DNA of 64,000 nt from Coniochaeta sp. PMI_546 (taxonomy: Eukaryota > Ascomycota > Sordariomycetes > Coniochaetales > Coniochaetaceae), in the NCBI GenBank assembly GCA_021432605.1, contig MU271144.1, forward strand, positions 434,001 through 498,000. Direction: 5' to 3'. The notes under the pieces are model-generated. The model ran no database searches. It was not told the DNA's origin and saw only the letters and a program-made list of their open reading frames with translations. This document shows positions 17,706 to 29,200 of this stretch, in pieces. Made by a program: the position numbers and the translations under genes. Position 1 is the stretch's first letter, and each line of letters starts with the position of its first letter.

Positions 17706-19895
17706 ATGGATCACTCGGATTTATTGGCGGCAAGCACCACAAACCCGATCCATTCCTGTCGCCATTGCCCTCTGCTCGATGTACAAGTTGGGGACGACGA
17801 CTCCGGCATAGTCTCCACGCGCACCTTACCATCCTGGCAGGTGTTGATTCTTGCCAGGGATGGTTGCGAGTTTTTCGTTGAGCGGCTCAAACAACTCAGA
17901 CGGCCTTTCTCCGCCGTAGTTTGGGATGTCGCGAACTCGCGTTTTGATCTATCGTTAGCAATTCTAGGCGATGGATCGTTGCAAATCTCGACGTCTTTGT
18001 CTGGAGGCATTTGTGTCGTTGACTGCGAGTGGCAAATCTATGATCAGCCCTTGGTTGATTGTGTTGAAAAGAGTCTGCTGGGTTATGATATAAGTTAGGA
18101 GGTCCATTGATGTGCCTCCTGGTATACTTAGTGCTAACAGTTCCAACCAGATGGCTCAGTCGCTCGCTATATAAAAACTCGACCGCCAAACCAGGACCCG
18201 CTGTCCAAGGAAAATATACAGTGGATTAGGAGTTGTCGCCGACGCTGTCGCAAGAAGCACGCCACGTGCAACAAACTCAGACAAGACATGGACTCTCGAA
18301 GGCTACCGAGGTACATGCTTGATCTAGAGTTAATCCGTGATGAGCGACTTCGCATAATAGAAACCAAAACCACTCAACGGGAAAATATTCCGTACGCGAT
18401 CCTGACTTATAGCTGGGGCAATGATCTGAATTCCAAAACAACATCGAAAAACATCCAACAACGTCTCGCCGAATTCTCATTATCTGAACTTCCTAGGACA
18501 GTTCGAGATGCCCTGAAGGTCGCTCAAGAACTCGGTATACGTTATTTCTGGGTAGATATGTTCTGCATGCAGCAAGACAAGGTCGAAGAGGTCAAGAGGG
18601 AGCTGGAGGACATTAATGACTTCTATGCAAAGGCAGATGTTGTCATAGCGGCCGCTAGTGCAGAGCATATCGATGCTGGCTTTTTAGAAGCCCGGAATCT
18701 GCCGTATGGTCGATACGAAGTTCCTATTGTTTTGGCAGATGGAGAGAAGACGGAGGAGGGCAGGATAATATTGCTTGAACGGTTGTTCGAAAAGGAGCGA
18801 GAGCCGATCGACATGAGAGGTTGGACACATCAAGAGGACAAAAATGCTCTTTGTCTGCTCCGCTTCGAGTCCGAGCGGGTTGTGTGGAGATGCCGAGAAA
18901 CAAAACTTGCAGACAGTGATGTGCTATCGCCGTTGCCTTCCACCATTACCACAAGCTCATTCGATGCCTCGATGTACACAAGCATGCTTCCACCAAGCCC
19001 AGGTGATCACCCCGAGCTGCACCTGATTGAATGGCTGCAAGTGGTCACTGAATACTCCCCACGCCGTACCGGAAATCCAGATGATAAGCTTTTTGCCCTT
19101 GGAAGCGCAGCTACGCACATGGCGGCAGCGATGGGTTGGGATCCTTCGCAGTATAAAGCCGGTCTCTGGTTGGGCGATATGCCAAGACAACTCCTCTGGT
19201 GTCGAGATACCCACTCCGGTTATAACTCCGGGGTTAGTCTTTCAGCAAGCACAACACTGACGCCGTCATGGTCGTGGGCTTCAATACCCTTCGCAGTCAC
19301 CTGGTCAGATCAGAATGACCTCAACCGGAAAGACTATGCTCTAGAGATAATCGACTGTAACGTTGAGCTCATGTCTGCTTCACATCCCTTCCATAATGTC
19401 AAAGGAGGAAAGCTGGTCGTCAAGGGATATTTGCCCGAGGTGTTCTGGAATGGACGGAAATTCGTCGACGGTAGGTCATACGGTGGGGCGATTCGAAGGT
19501 ACTGTGCTCGAAACAGAACTCGTTCGCCCTTGCGACCTCACAGAACATACAACCTTCGTCATCAACATACACCTCAGATCACTCCCGGTCGGCAGGCCCA
19601 TTATCGCCAGCACTGTGAGCCCGAGCTACTTGTGCTGCCGATACAAGTGGTATGGGATACTCCGTCACCACCAACACCGCAAACAGTAAAATGCTTGGAA
19701 ATACTTTCGGTCGACAGCCTTGCTGAGTCTGAGTCTCGTGGGATCATCCTCAGCGATATCGGCAACAACACATGCAAGAGACTGGGTTATTTCAATGCTA
19801 AACACAATACACAGAATGTCGTGGCAACGGAAAGCTTAGAGACGGGTACAAATTGGCTTCGTCGGCAGAGACGGAGGCAGGTTTGTATTATCTGA
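17706..19895 (+). CDS. HET-domain (heterokaryon incompatibility) protein, frame disturbed near the 3' end
   Basis: Exon 1 is 17706-18093; intron 18094-18150 has a GCTAAC branch site and CCAG acceptor; the second exon opens at 18151. After splicing the N-terminal part leads through a Cys-rich stretch (CRRRCRKKHATC) to LPRYMLDLEL and the HET core: YAILTYSWG (about 212), YFWVDMFCMQQD (about 263) and RGWTHQE (about 353). HET proteins trigger cell death after fusion of unlike hyphae. From about 19460 the frame is irregular. Family-like sequence (ending LPVGRPIIAS) lies in the +1 frame between about 19490 and 19605, and then the original frame resumes with ELLVLPIQ and GIILSDI to the stop at 19895. 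A 46 nt intron at 19471-19516 (GTAGGT...AACAG) could explain the first shift. The second has no convincing intron. The gene may be intact with unusual introns, or decaying. Confidence 0.75.
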
Positions 19896-20944
19896 GGACT
19901 AATATGGCTTGGATACGCAGCGGGTATATCTCCAGATTGTGAAAGACTGAGAACAAGAAACCTTGGAAATTTCATCTGAGGACAGTCGTATATTGACATG
20001 CCTACCGTGTTATGAGTTTCCTTCTCTTCCGCCACTGACAAGCTGATCTAGCGGTTTTGGCTGGTGAGCATCGACGCTGGCCTGAAGCGTGATTCATCCA
20101 TCTTTTGCAGACCGATGTGGAACTCGTCAGATCAACCGCCATGACGAATATCGACACAATCGACAATGTAGCCAAGAATATTGATGTCAATAACCCGCCA
20201 CGACATCGTGTTTATCAATGGGTCACAGACAGTCAGTGTCGGGAAAAGGCACAAATATACTGTGTAGGGGAGAACTGATAACCTGACAGTGGCCTGAGTC
20301 AATTAAGAAGGCATGTATCCGAAACCGCCTGAGCACCGAGATTCAATTCGGTCTTGGACCTGTTCTGCGACAAAGGAAAGTTACAACTGCAAAAATGATC
20401 CGGCATATGTGAACACCACGGTAGTATATCGAGCTAACAGGAATGAAGTCACGGCAGCATTGGCAATAGTATCGGCCTTAACTATCACATGGCTTAGCGC
20501 TTTGAACGTGGGGAGAGGGCTGCATCTGCGACTTGACGAGGTATACGCGGGAGTACGACATCGCCTCCACCAAATCCCCCACTACCTCAAATCTGGTTCT
20601 TCGCGTTGGATGACCGTGTGGGCTTCGGGGATGACGTTAGAGCAGGCAGGCCAACTCGAGGCGGATATGAATCAAAATGTGACCACTATGAACAAGCGAT
20701 GCAGTGTTGTTGAGCAGCTGGGAGGTACGATCTATGCCGATCCAAGAGGTTGTACGGATATGAATCGGATTGAAAGTATGCTTGCTGAATTAAAGGGCAA
20801 GCGGGCCACCAAAATGATTGAACAATGCTAATCGATTCATTGCTGTCTAGTAGCAGCAGGATTAAGATAGTCCTGGCATTACAGCATCTTCGATGGCTTC
20901 GAGCAGGCCCCTGTACAAGCAGGACACCATTCATCAAAGTCCGA
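19896..20944. other. Spacer with low-confidence coding-like stretches
   Basis: About 1.05 kb between the HET gene and the 3' end of ARPC2. One ORF at 20313-20831 (plus, 172 residues) has a hydrophobic segment AALAIVSALTITWLSAL, and a stretch at 20112-20278 reads open after a TTTTGCAG acceptor-like site. Neither resembles a known family and they do not join into one clean gene model. They may be remnants of the accessory region or chance ORFs. Confidence 0.3.
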
Positions 20945-22150
20945 TTAGCTCGCTTGAGCCCTGAAAGTCCGCCCACTCGCCGTCTTGCGCTCCTTGTGCT
21001 CCTCGCTGTCCGGTCTAGCCCGTCGCAAAACTGCAGAGTGTTAGTCTCTTCGTTCGCCATTGCAGTCAAATTCACCTTACCTTGCAAGAAATCCGCAGTC
21101 CTCCGGCGCATTCTGGAGTGGATGTATGCCTTGGAGGCTTTGATGTGATAGTGGAAGTAGTCCCGGAATGTCTGGATGTGAGAGATAACGTCCGGCATCC
21201 GCTGTGGTGTCAGGTGGCGAGGGAACAACACTGTATATGTCAGACTTGCCCAGCACAGAAAACACGGCCGCCAAGAGTTTAACAAAACATACCGAACGTG
21301 ACGTAACCAATCTCGCCCGTGCCAGTGTTCTTGACACCAGGGACACCCTGCAACTCCAGCGGCGGATCGTTCCGGAAGAGGACTTGGGGGGCATTTTGTA
21401 TCGCACGTCTGCGCGCATCGACGAATTCCTGGATGAAGACCTTTCCGAACACCCTGTCCGTCTCTTCCCTGAAGACAGTGCTGAATATGACGGTGACTCG
21501 GTCGTGGCTCGCCTTGATGTAGATGGCCTCCTCCTCGCGGTACTGAATCACCTTGACATCCCCTCCCTCACGGACGCCCTGCGGTGCCTCTTCGGATGTG
21601 AACTTCGACGCAGCTTCTCTCAATTGGTAGTATTCTTCGTATGCCTGCTCGAACGGCGCAGCCATGGCATTGCGCTTAAGCAACGCGATCTTGTTGATCA
21701 GCTCGTCCCGCCCCTCTGCAGCATGTCAGCAACGTCAACATGCAACGTTCAGTACTCTTACGCCCGCACCTTTGTCAGCTGGTAGGCTCTCGAGGTCTAC
21801 CAGCACCGAAAAGTCGTAGCCGGGCTCGGGCGAAGTGACATATTGGCCGTACTCGCGCCTGAGGACGTCCTCGGCTCCGTATTTAACCAGATCGCCGAAG
21901 CATCGTATTTGGATAGACACGAGAATCTTGGTCTTGGTTTCGGGGGTCGAGATGTGGAAGATGACGCCGTCGAAATCGGACACGGTCTGGTCAATAGATA
22001 CTGGTGCAGCTCTAGGGGCGGAGGTCAGCTTGGGCTGAAGTCCCCGGGAAGCAATGCGGCATTGGTTGGGTTTGGAGCTCTGACATACCCAGAGAAGCGC
22101 TCGGTCAACACCGATTGGATCAGTACATTCTGATAGTCGAGGAGCAGCAT
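20945..22150 (-). CDS. arc35: Arp2/3 complex subunit 2 (ARPC2, p34)
   Basis: Five exons: 22150-22089, 22011-21770, 21715-21293, 21230-21081, 21030-20945; 320 residues, the usual length. All four introns are 50-77 nt with GTATGT, GTGCGG, GTATGT and GTAAGG donors, and the frame is kept throughout. The start [19 protein letters not shown] and the later [20 protein letters not shown] and HSRMRRRT are diagnostic of ARPC2. With ARPC4 this subunit forms the structural core of the Arp2/3 complex, which nucleates branched actin at endocytic patches. It is transcribed divergently from UTP12 with only 351 bp between the start codons. The gene symbol follows yeast/fission yeast usage. Confidence 0.95.
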
Positions 22151-22501
22151 GGCGATGGTTGTGATCTTGCTGCGATGCCCGACTCCTGTCGTGTGTTGCG
22201 GTGTTGGTGTGTTGATGGCTCTGGAGCTATCGTGTTGCCTGGTGGTGGGGCAGCTCGGTGACGGTGATGCCGGAGCCTCCTCAAGGGGCTGACGTTGAAA
22301 CCAGGCTGCCAAGACCAGTCACATGACTGCCCCGCTCGAGCTTGACGTCGGGTCTTGGCAAGACCTTCAATCGGTACGTACCTACCTTATCTCTTATCGA
22401 CTTCGAAAAAAGTTCCAGTTCGCGATTGAGTGCCCTGAAGATTTCCTTGATAGGCACACTGAGACGCGGACCTGAGAAGTGCTCGAAGTCAAGCCGCCAA
22501 G
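22151..22501. promoter_or_regulatory. Compact divergent promoter, ARPC2 and UTP12
   Basis: Only 351 bp separate two divergent housekeeping start codons, so the two 5' UTRs and core promoters must lie together here. Confidence 0.6.
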
Positions 22502-25445
22502 ATGGTCAAATCTTATTTGTAAAGACACTGGATTCCCGCGCTGACTGTAAAGCCATAGCTAACCCAAAGTTATCAGGAAATACGAGCATTCGCAATCCTT
22601 CGGCATCGTCGCATCGAGTTCGTCCAACATTGTATGGTCCGGTAAAAGAGGTTCGGGGACAGGGGCCGGGCAAGCAGTCGTCGCTGCCAATGAAGAAGTT
22701 CTCTGCTGGGATATCAAGAAAGGCGAGCTTCTCAGTAGGTGGAGAGACGAGAATTGCCGAGCGCAGGTAACCGCCATTGCCCAGAGCAGAACCGACCCTG
22801 ATGTTTTCGCGGTGGGCTACGATGATGGAAGCATTCGGCTATGGGACAGCAAGATTGCCACCATTATCGTAAACTTTAATGGCCACAAGTCAGCGATCAC
22901 TGTCCTCGTCTTCGACAAGTCCGGCACACGTCTCGCCAGTGGTTCGAAAGACACCGATGTGGTCATCTGGGATCTGGTCGCGGAAGTTGGCCAGTACAAG
23001 CTTCGAGGACATAAGGACCAGGTCACCGGAGTGCGCTTCGTTGAGTCCGAGCCACGGTCCCAAGATGGGGAGGATGGCGAGGAGATGGCTCTGGACGAGC
23101 CAGGGGAGGGGTTCTTGCTCACAACCGGCAAGGACTCGCTAATAAAGCTTTGGGACCTGTCCTCGAGGCACTGCATCGAGACGCATGTAGCACAGACGAA
23201 CGGCGAGTGCTGGGCACTAGGCGTCTCGCCTGACTCCAGCGGATGCGTCACCGCAGGCAACGACGGTGAACTCAAAGTTTGGGCGCTGGACACCGCGTCA
23301 CTCTTCTCCTCAACACACCAAGTCGACATCTCAAATACAACTTTCCTCCACGATCGGGGAACGCTACACCGACAAAGCAAAGACCGCGCTGTGGAAGTAA
23401 TATTCCACCCGCGTCGGGATTACTTCGCGGTACACGGGGTGGAGAAGTCCGTGGAGATATGGAGGATCCGGACAGAGGCGGAAGTGAAGAAAAGCCTAGC
23501 CCGAAAGCGAAGGAGGAGACGCGAGAAGCTGGCCCAGGCAAAGGGCAGCAAGGCTGAAGCCGAGCAGGATGCTGCTGACGTTGAGGAAGACGTTTCTACC
23601 GCAGACGTGTCTGACGTGTTTGTGCAACACGTCATCGTCAGGACGACAGGAAAGGTCCGGTCGGTGGACTGGGCGACCAGTTCAGGGTCCAAGGAGCTCC
23701 AATTACTTGTCGGGACGACCAACAACCTGCTCGAACTATACAGCATAACGACGAAAGAGAAGGGCGCGAAGACGAAGAAGGACGATGCACCAGACTACCA
23801 AAGGGGTGTTGCGATTGAGCTGCCCGGGCACCGCGCCGATATTCGCGCGATTTCCATCAGCTCGGACGACAAAATGCTGGCGTCCGCCTCTAACGGAAGC
23901 CTCAAGATCTGGAACATAAAAACACAAGCCTGCATCCGGACATTCGAGTGCGGCTACGCGCTGTGCTGTGCCTTTTTGCCCGGTGACAAGGTCGTCGTGG
24001 TAGGCACCAAGAGCGGCGAGCTCGAGCTGTTCGATGTAGCCTCTGCCACGCTCTTAGAAAGCGTGACAGCTCACGAGGGAGCAATCTGGTCACTACAAGT
24101 CCACCCAGACGGCCGATCAGTCGTCTCGGGCAGCGCCGACAAGACGGCCAAGTTCTGGGACTTCAAGATTGTCCAAGAGCAAGTCCTCGGCACAACCCGC
24201 ACAACCCCAAAACTCAAGCTCGTCCAAGCACGTATCCTCAAAGTAGCAGACGACATCCTCTCCCTCCGCTTCTCCCCCGACGCGAAGCTCCTGGCCGTCG
24301 CCCTGCTAGACAACACAGTAAAAGTCTTCTTCGTTGACTCGCTCAAGCTCTATCTCAACCTGTATGGGCATAAGCTGCCGGTACTCAGCATGGACATCTC
24401 CTACGACAGCAAGCTCATCGTCACCAGCAGCGCCGACAAGAACATCCGTATATGGGGCCTCGATTTCGGCGACTGCCACAAGGCCCTCTTCGGACACCAG
24501 GACTCCATCCTGCAGGTCGCCTTCGTCCCGCACAACAGCGACGGCAACGGGCACCATTTCTTCTCGTCCTCCAAGGACAAGGCCATCAAGTACTGGGATG
24601 CCGACAAGTTCGAGCAGATCCAGCGCATCGACGGGCACCACGGCGAGGTGTGGGCCCTAGCCGTCGCCCACTCCGGCACATTCTTCGTCTCGGCCTCCCA
24701 CGACAAGTCCATCCGCGTCTGGCAAGAGACCGACGAGCAGATCTTCCTCGAGGAGGAGCGCGAGAAGGAGCTCGAAGAGCTCTACGAAAAGACCCTCACC
24801 ACCAGCCTCGAGACGGACCCGGACGCTGAGGACGCAGAAGGCGAGATCGGCGCCGCCGGAAAGCAGACAGTCGAGACCCTCATGGCGGGCGAGCGCATCG
24901 TCGAGGCCCTAGAGCTAAGCATGGCCGACCTGAACATGGTGCGCGAGTACGAGGAAGCCCGCGCCATAAACCCGAACACCGCCCCCCCGCAGCGCAACCC
25001 CATCTTCCTGGCCCTGGGCAATATCTCGGCGGAGCAGCACGTCCTGAACACGCTGCAGAGGATCAAGGCCTCGGCCCTGCACGACGCCCTGCTGGTCCTG
25101 CCCTTCGCCATGGTGCCGCTGCTGTTCACCTTCCTCAACATCTTTGCCATGCGGAGCATGAACATCCCCCTGACGTGCCGCATCCTCTTCTTCATGCTCA
25201 AGACGCACCACAGGCAGATCGTGGCCAGCAAGACCATGCGCGCCATGCTGGACGGCATCAGGATGAACCTGAGGCAGGCGCTGAGGCGGCAGAAGGACGA
25301 GATGGGGTATAACATCGCCGCGCTCAAGATTGTCGGGATGCAGCTTCAGGAGAAGAGTGTCAAGGACTACGTCGACGAGAAGTGGGACGAGGAGGAGGAG
25401 AAGAACAAGACGGTGCGGAAGCGGGCGTTTGTGCATGTCGCTTGA
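22502..25445 (+). CDS. utp12: U3 snoRNP component UTP12/DIP2, WD40 protein
   Basis: Two exons: 22502-22518 and 22577-25445, joined over a 58 nt intron (GTAAAG...TATCAG with GCTAACC branch); 961 residues, typical for Utp12. The 17 nt first exon is needed to give the family start MVKSYLKYEHSQSFG and the first blade (AVVAANEEVLCWD). About a dozen WD40 units follow, in two propellers split by a charged insert near 250-290. The C-terminal Dip2/Utp12 domain begins near residue 800 with NPIFLALGNISAEQHVLN and is alpha-helical. Utp12 acts in the UtpB subcomplex of the small-subunit processome in the nucleolus, where U3 snoRNA guides 18S pre-rRNA cleavage. The tail is basic (RKRAFVHVA). Confidence 0.96.
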
Positions 25446-26222
25446 GAGTAAAGAAGAAAGGTGTTGTATTATTTTGGATATAAAGGTAGACTAGGCTGGG
25501 AAGGCAAAAAGCGCTGACGATACTATCATGCCCATGCGTCTTATGATTGCTAACGCTATGAATCAAACAAATTGCAATATTCCTCGTACGAATGATCCTC
25601 GAAACACCCAAGCACCACTTGTCCGTTGCTGAACCTCCGCCGTCCTTTTCCTGCCGCTTGTATGGCTTCATGATGGCCAACCCTTGTAATATCAAAATGC
25701 AATTGAACCCCCTACCTGACTATCACGACCCTTCATCCTACAATTTCCGAGTGCAGCCGACAAAATCAGCTGCAACCCCCTTGCATCTCGTATCCAAGCC
25801 ACGTCTCTCATGCTCAACAACCTTGCCCTCGCCCTCGTCCGGCTCACCAACCAGACGAAGCAAAAGGTCCAGACACAGAGCCTCTCCCCAAAAAACCACC
25901 TGCAAACCTCTAGCAGCGGAGCTTTCTCTGCGTAAAACGAGCCGATCGTCACAAGACGAGCCTACATATAGAAGACGACCCAACAGTCCCGGTCGGAGTT
26001 TCCCACCGCCCGTTCCCCACCAGCTCGACAATCTACCTAGTCTTGCTCCCGCGCCCGCTGTGCCGAATCACGTCCTCGAGCCCGCTGTTCCAGTCACTGT
26101 CCTCGTCCTGGTTTCGCTACCGATTCCAGCAAACAGCCACCTCTCCTATCCCATGGACACTCGTACAGAAGCCTCGTGCCTCGAACCTATCTGACAACTC
26201 TCAGCACCGGCGGGAGACTGAC
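25446..26222. other. Convergent spacer, possibly holding the last exon of the minus-strand gene
   Basis: These 777 bp lie between UTP12 and the large minus-strand gene. On the minus strand, after a GGTAG acceptor-like site near 26119, a short acidic reading frame runs to a TAG at 26033-26035. It could be an alternative terminal exon of the neighbouring gene. Nothing else is evident. Confidence 0.3.
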
Positions 26223-29200
26223 CTAGTCAGATGGCCGTTCCTGCCGCCCTTCTACCGTACCGGACGAATCCAGCCCACCCCGGGAAGCGTCCGACATGTC
26301 CTCGTCATCGGCTTCCGCATCATCCAAGCCCAACTCGCAAGGCTCGTCGCCCCTGTCCACCAAGCCACCACCTGCCGTGAAGCAGTGGTCTCCGGCTTCC
26401 GCATCGTCCAAGCCCAGCTCGCAAGGCTCGTCGCCCCTGTCCATCAAACCGTCCCCGTCCCCGTCCCCGTCCGCGTAAGAGTAATCTTCGGTACGGCTCA
26501 CTCGTGAACTCCACTCTCCGATCCAGCCTGCTGCCCCATACCGGCCGTCAGGAAAGCCCGAAGTTTCCCGTTGAAAAGCCCTCAAGTTCGCCGCCGTTAG
26601 GCGTAGGCTCCCGTCCTTGCGCCTATCTTTCAGACCCCCGTTGGCCTTCGTGGGCGGCTGCGAGACGCGGGTGCGGCCGTCTGCATCGGTGACAGTGCGC
26701 AGCGGAGTGGGACCCGGTTGTGTCCAGATCTTGGAACCGACTCTGATGGTTCTGGCGGCTTTGGTTGTCTTTTGCGGTGGGTGTGCCGGTGAGGCACTCG
26801 GTGCGGGTGTGTCTGCCCGCTCATAGCTGACTGGTTGTGGCTGTGACGACTGCTGTCCAGAACCTGATAAGAGTCCGTGCGGGGACGTCGGTGAGGATAT
26901 CGGTGAGTATCCCGCTGATGGTGACGATGAGAATACCGGTGTAGGTGCTGTCGACGGCCCATCTGTGCAACCCCTCGGTTCGTGTGGCGGTACTGGCTTT
27001 CCGTCGCGAGCTTCCTGTATCTCGACGGTATAAGCGATGGGCCCCGGCTGACCGTATATTAGTATCGGCTCGAGAGTCTTCTCTTGGCCCTGGACCAGCT
27101 GTTCATCCCAAACTCCAGAAGGACATTTAGTCTCCCTCTGTCCGTCGTCTTCAGCCACCGTCAAAGCCGTCAGAGCTCGCTGAGCTCCGTCCACAACCGA
27201 CAGCTCCTTTGGCTGCCCTGGTCCTTCAACGGCATCAAGAGACCTTTGTTCCGCCTGGGAATGCACGCCATCGCCCTGACGTGCAAGTGCCTCATCCCTG
27301 CAGGGATCAGACAATCTGCAGTCCATCCCACCGAGCGGTGCAACGGGGCAATGGCTCAGAGCCCCAGGGCAGGGCGTGTGTTCGAGCCGCCCTACAGCTG
27401 CTCTCCCGTTCATAGCAACTTGCCCCTCTTGGTCAACGCGCCTCTCCTCGACTTCCTTCTGCTTGTAGGCCAGCCATCGTTTCTCGGCTTGTCTCGCGAC
27501 CTCCATCTTCCTCTCTGCCGACGTACTCTTTCTAAGGTGACGTTGAGATCGTCCCCTGGGTATCGGCCAGTGTGCGTCCAAGCGCCAAGCCGATCCCGCA
27601 CGCTCCCCATGGCCTGTTTCGATAAGCCATTTCCTGGCGTGGTTGAGAACTATACCTCGCTGGAGCTCGCTTGCCTGTGCCCGTGAGCCCGCGTGCTTGT
27701 ATGGCAGTGGTGGGGGCGGTATGTAGCGGCCCGAATCGAAATCGAGAGCATTGTATTGTTCCTTGGAAAGCCTCCGCGTCGAAGCGGTTTTGGGAGGGAC
27801 TATCTCCCACGCTGAGAGGTTGACCAGGCGCTTGAGAGCTCTCAACGTCACGTCTGTGACCCAAGGTCCCACGACCGCGTCGAGGTCGCCAGGGCATGTG
27901 GCAGCTTGGAAAGCGGCCACGGCTTGGATCAGATCGTTTCGTCCGACAGTTATCGTAAATGCTGGATTGAAAGTATTATACAGCGCTTGCATTGCTGCGC
28001 TTTGGACATGAGAGTACATGTATTCACAAAGAACCCCCGAGGCCGCTGCGGCCTCAAGCCTGTGCGACGCCAGTTCCGCTCGGGATTTGAGCGACCACTG
28101 CAGGGCCTTGATGATGGTTTCCAGGTGACTACCACCCAGAACAAGTTGGGTGCGATGGTGGCGAAAGACCCTCAGGGCGAATGCCAGATGGTCCAGCTCG
28201 ATCGGCACAGGACAAGATGCCCGGACAAAGACGTGCGCAAGGGCAACAGTCGCTGCACACAGGGCTTCAGGATATATAGATCCTCTCAGGCTGTCCATCT
28301 CCCCCTCCAGAAACTTCAAGGCCTTGAAGGCCAGGTCACAGTAAGTATCCTCCTCTTCCTTCTTCGACTGATAGTTGAGATCTTCCGACAGATTGTCAAC
28401 TGTTGGTTCCGCCCGGTTGAGCACCTCAAGCACGATAGCCAGGTTGACAGGGCCAAACAATTCCTCGAGAATGCCATGGTTAGCTCGAAAATCGGCCGAA
28501 GCTTCCGTCAAGCTCTCTTGATCGAACACGTAAGGAGACTCCTTCCCGGCAGCCAATTCGAGAGCTGCCAAAGCGGTATCAATAGAGCCACCATCCAAGA
28601 GGTTGTTCAGCGTGTTGTCTTTGTCATGCCTTTTGAATTCATCTAAAGCGTCAGACACGAGGTCAGGATCGAGCACTGGGGTCTGTGCACCGGCGGCCGT
28701 CCGGTGGGTGCAGTGTTCAGATGGTTGAGTCTGATCAGGAACGGATGGTGGTTTGTCGACTTCATTGGCACGGTCCTCGTTCGCCGATCCAGGACCTCCA
28801 TCTATACCGACATCGGTCTCTCCGTGATTCTGGGAGACGACAAGACCTTGTTGACCGTCCACCGACCGGAGTCTCAGCGCTCTCTCGAGGGCACGGATAG
28901 CTGCCGCAAGACAGTCAGGATTCAATACCTCTGTGAATTGATTAGAGATGACTCCATGCAACAGACAGCGGAGAGCAATCGTCATAGTAGTAGGATTAGC
29001 AAGACTTGGATGGATCTCGGGTTGACATGCAATCTCGAGACAGAACAGAGCCCCCTCGAGAACCTGGGGATCGATTGTGTGGTTCAGGGCGCCAGTGTCA
29101 ATGGCCTCTCGAATCTTAGTCCTGGCCACGACCAGGCGTGCTTCCTCCAACTCCGGATCTTCCGCAGAACTGCCATGCTGGGGGTCTGAATGATTCGTCG

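Noticed and set aside
20313-20831. 172-codon ORF considered as a real membrane protein gene
   Set aside because: No family resemblance and no supporting splice structure; kept only as a low-confidence note in the spacer entry.
25592-26194. A 200-codon plus-strand ORF after UTP12
   Set aside because: Composition is Ser/Pro/Arg-rich without a domain; it lies in a convergent spacer, and the minus strand there reads more like a terminal exon.
27084-27686. Plus-strand ORFs of 200-246 codons within 27.0-28.7 kb
   Set aside because: They are antisense to the large minus-strand gene, which has the longer and better-structured frame.
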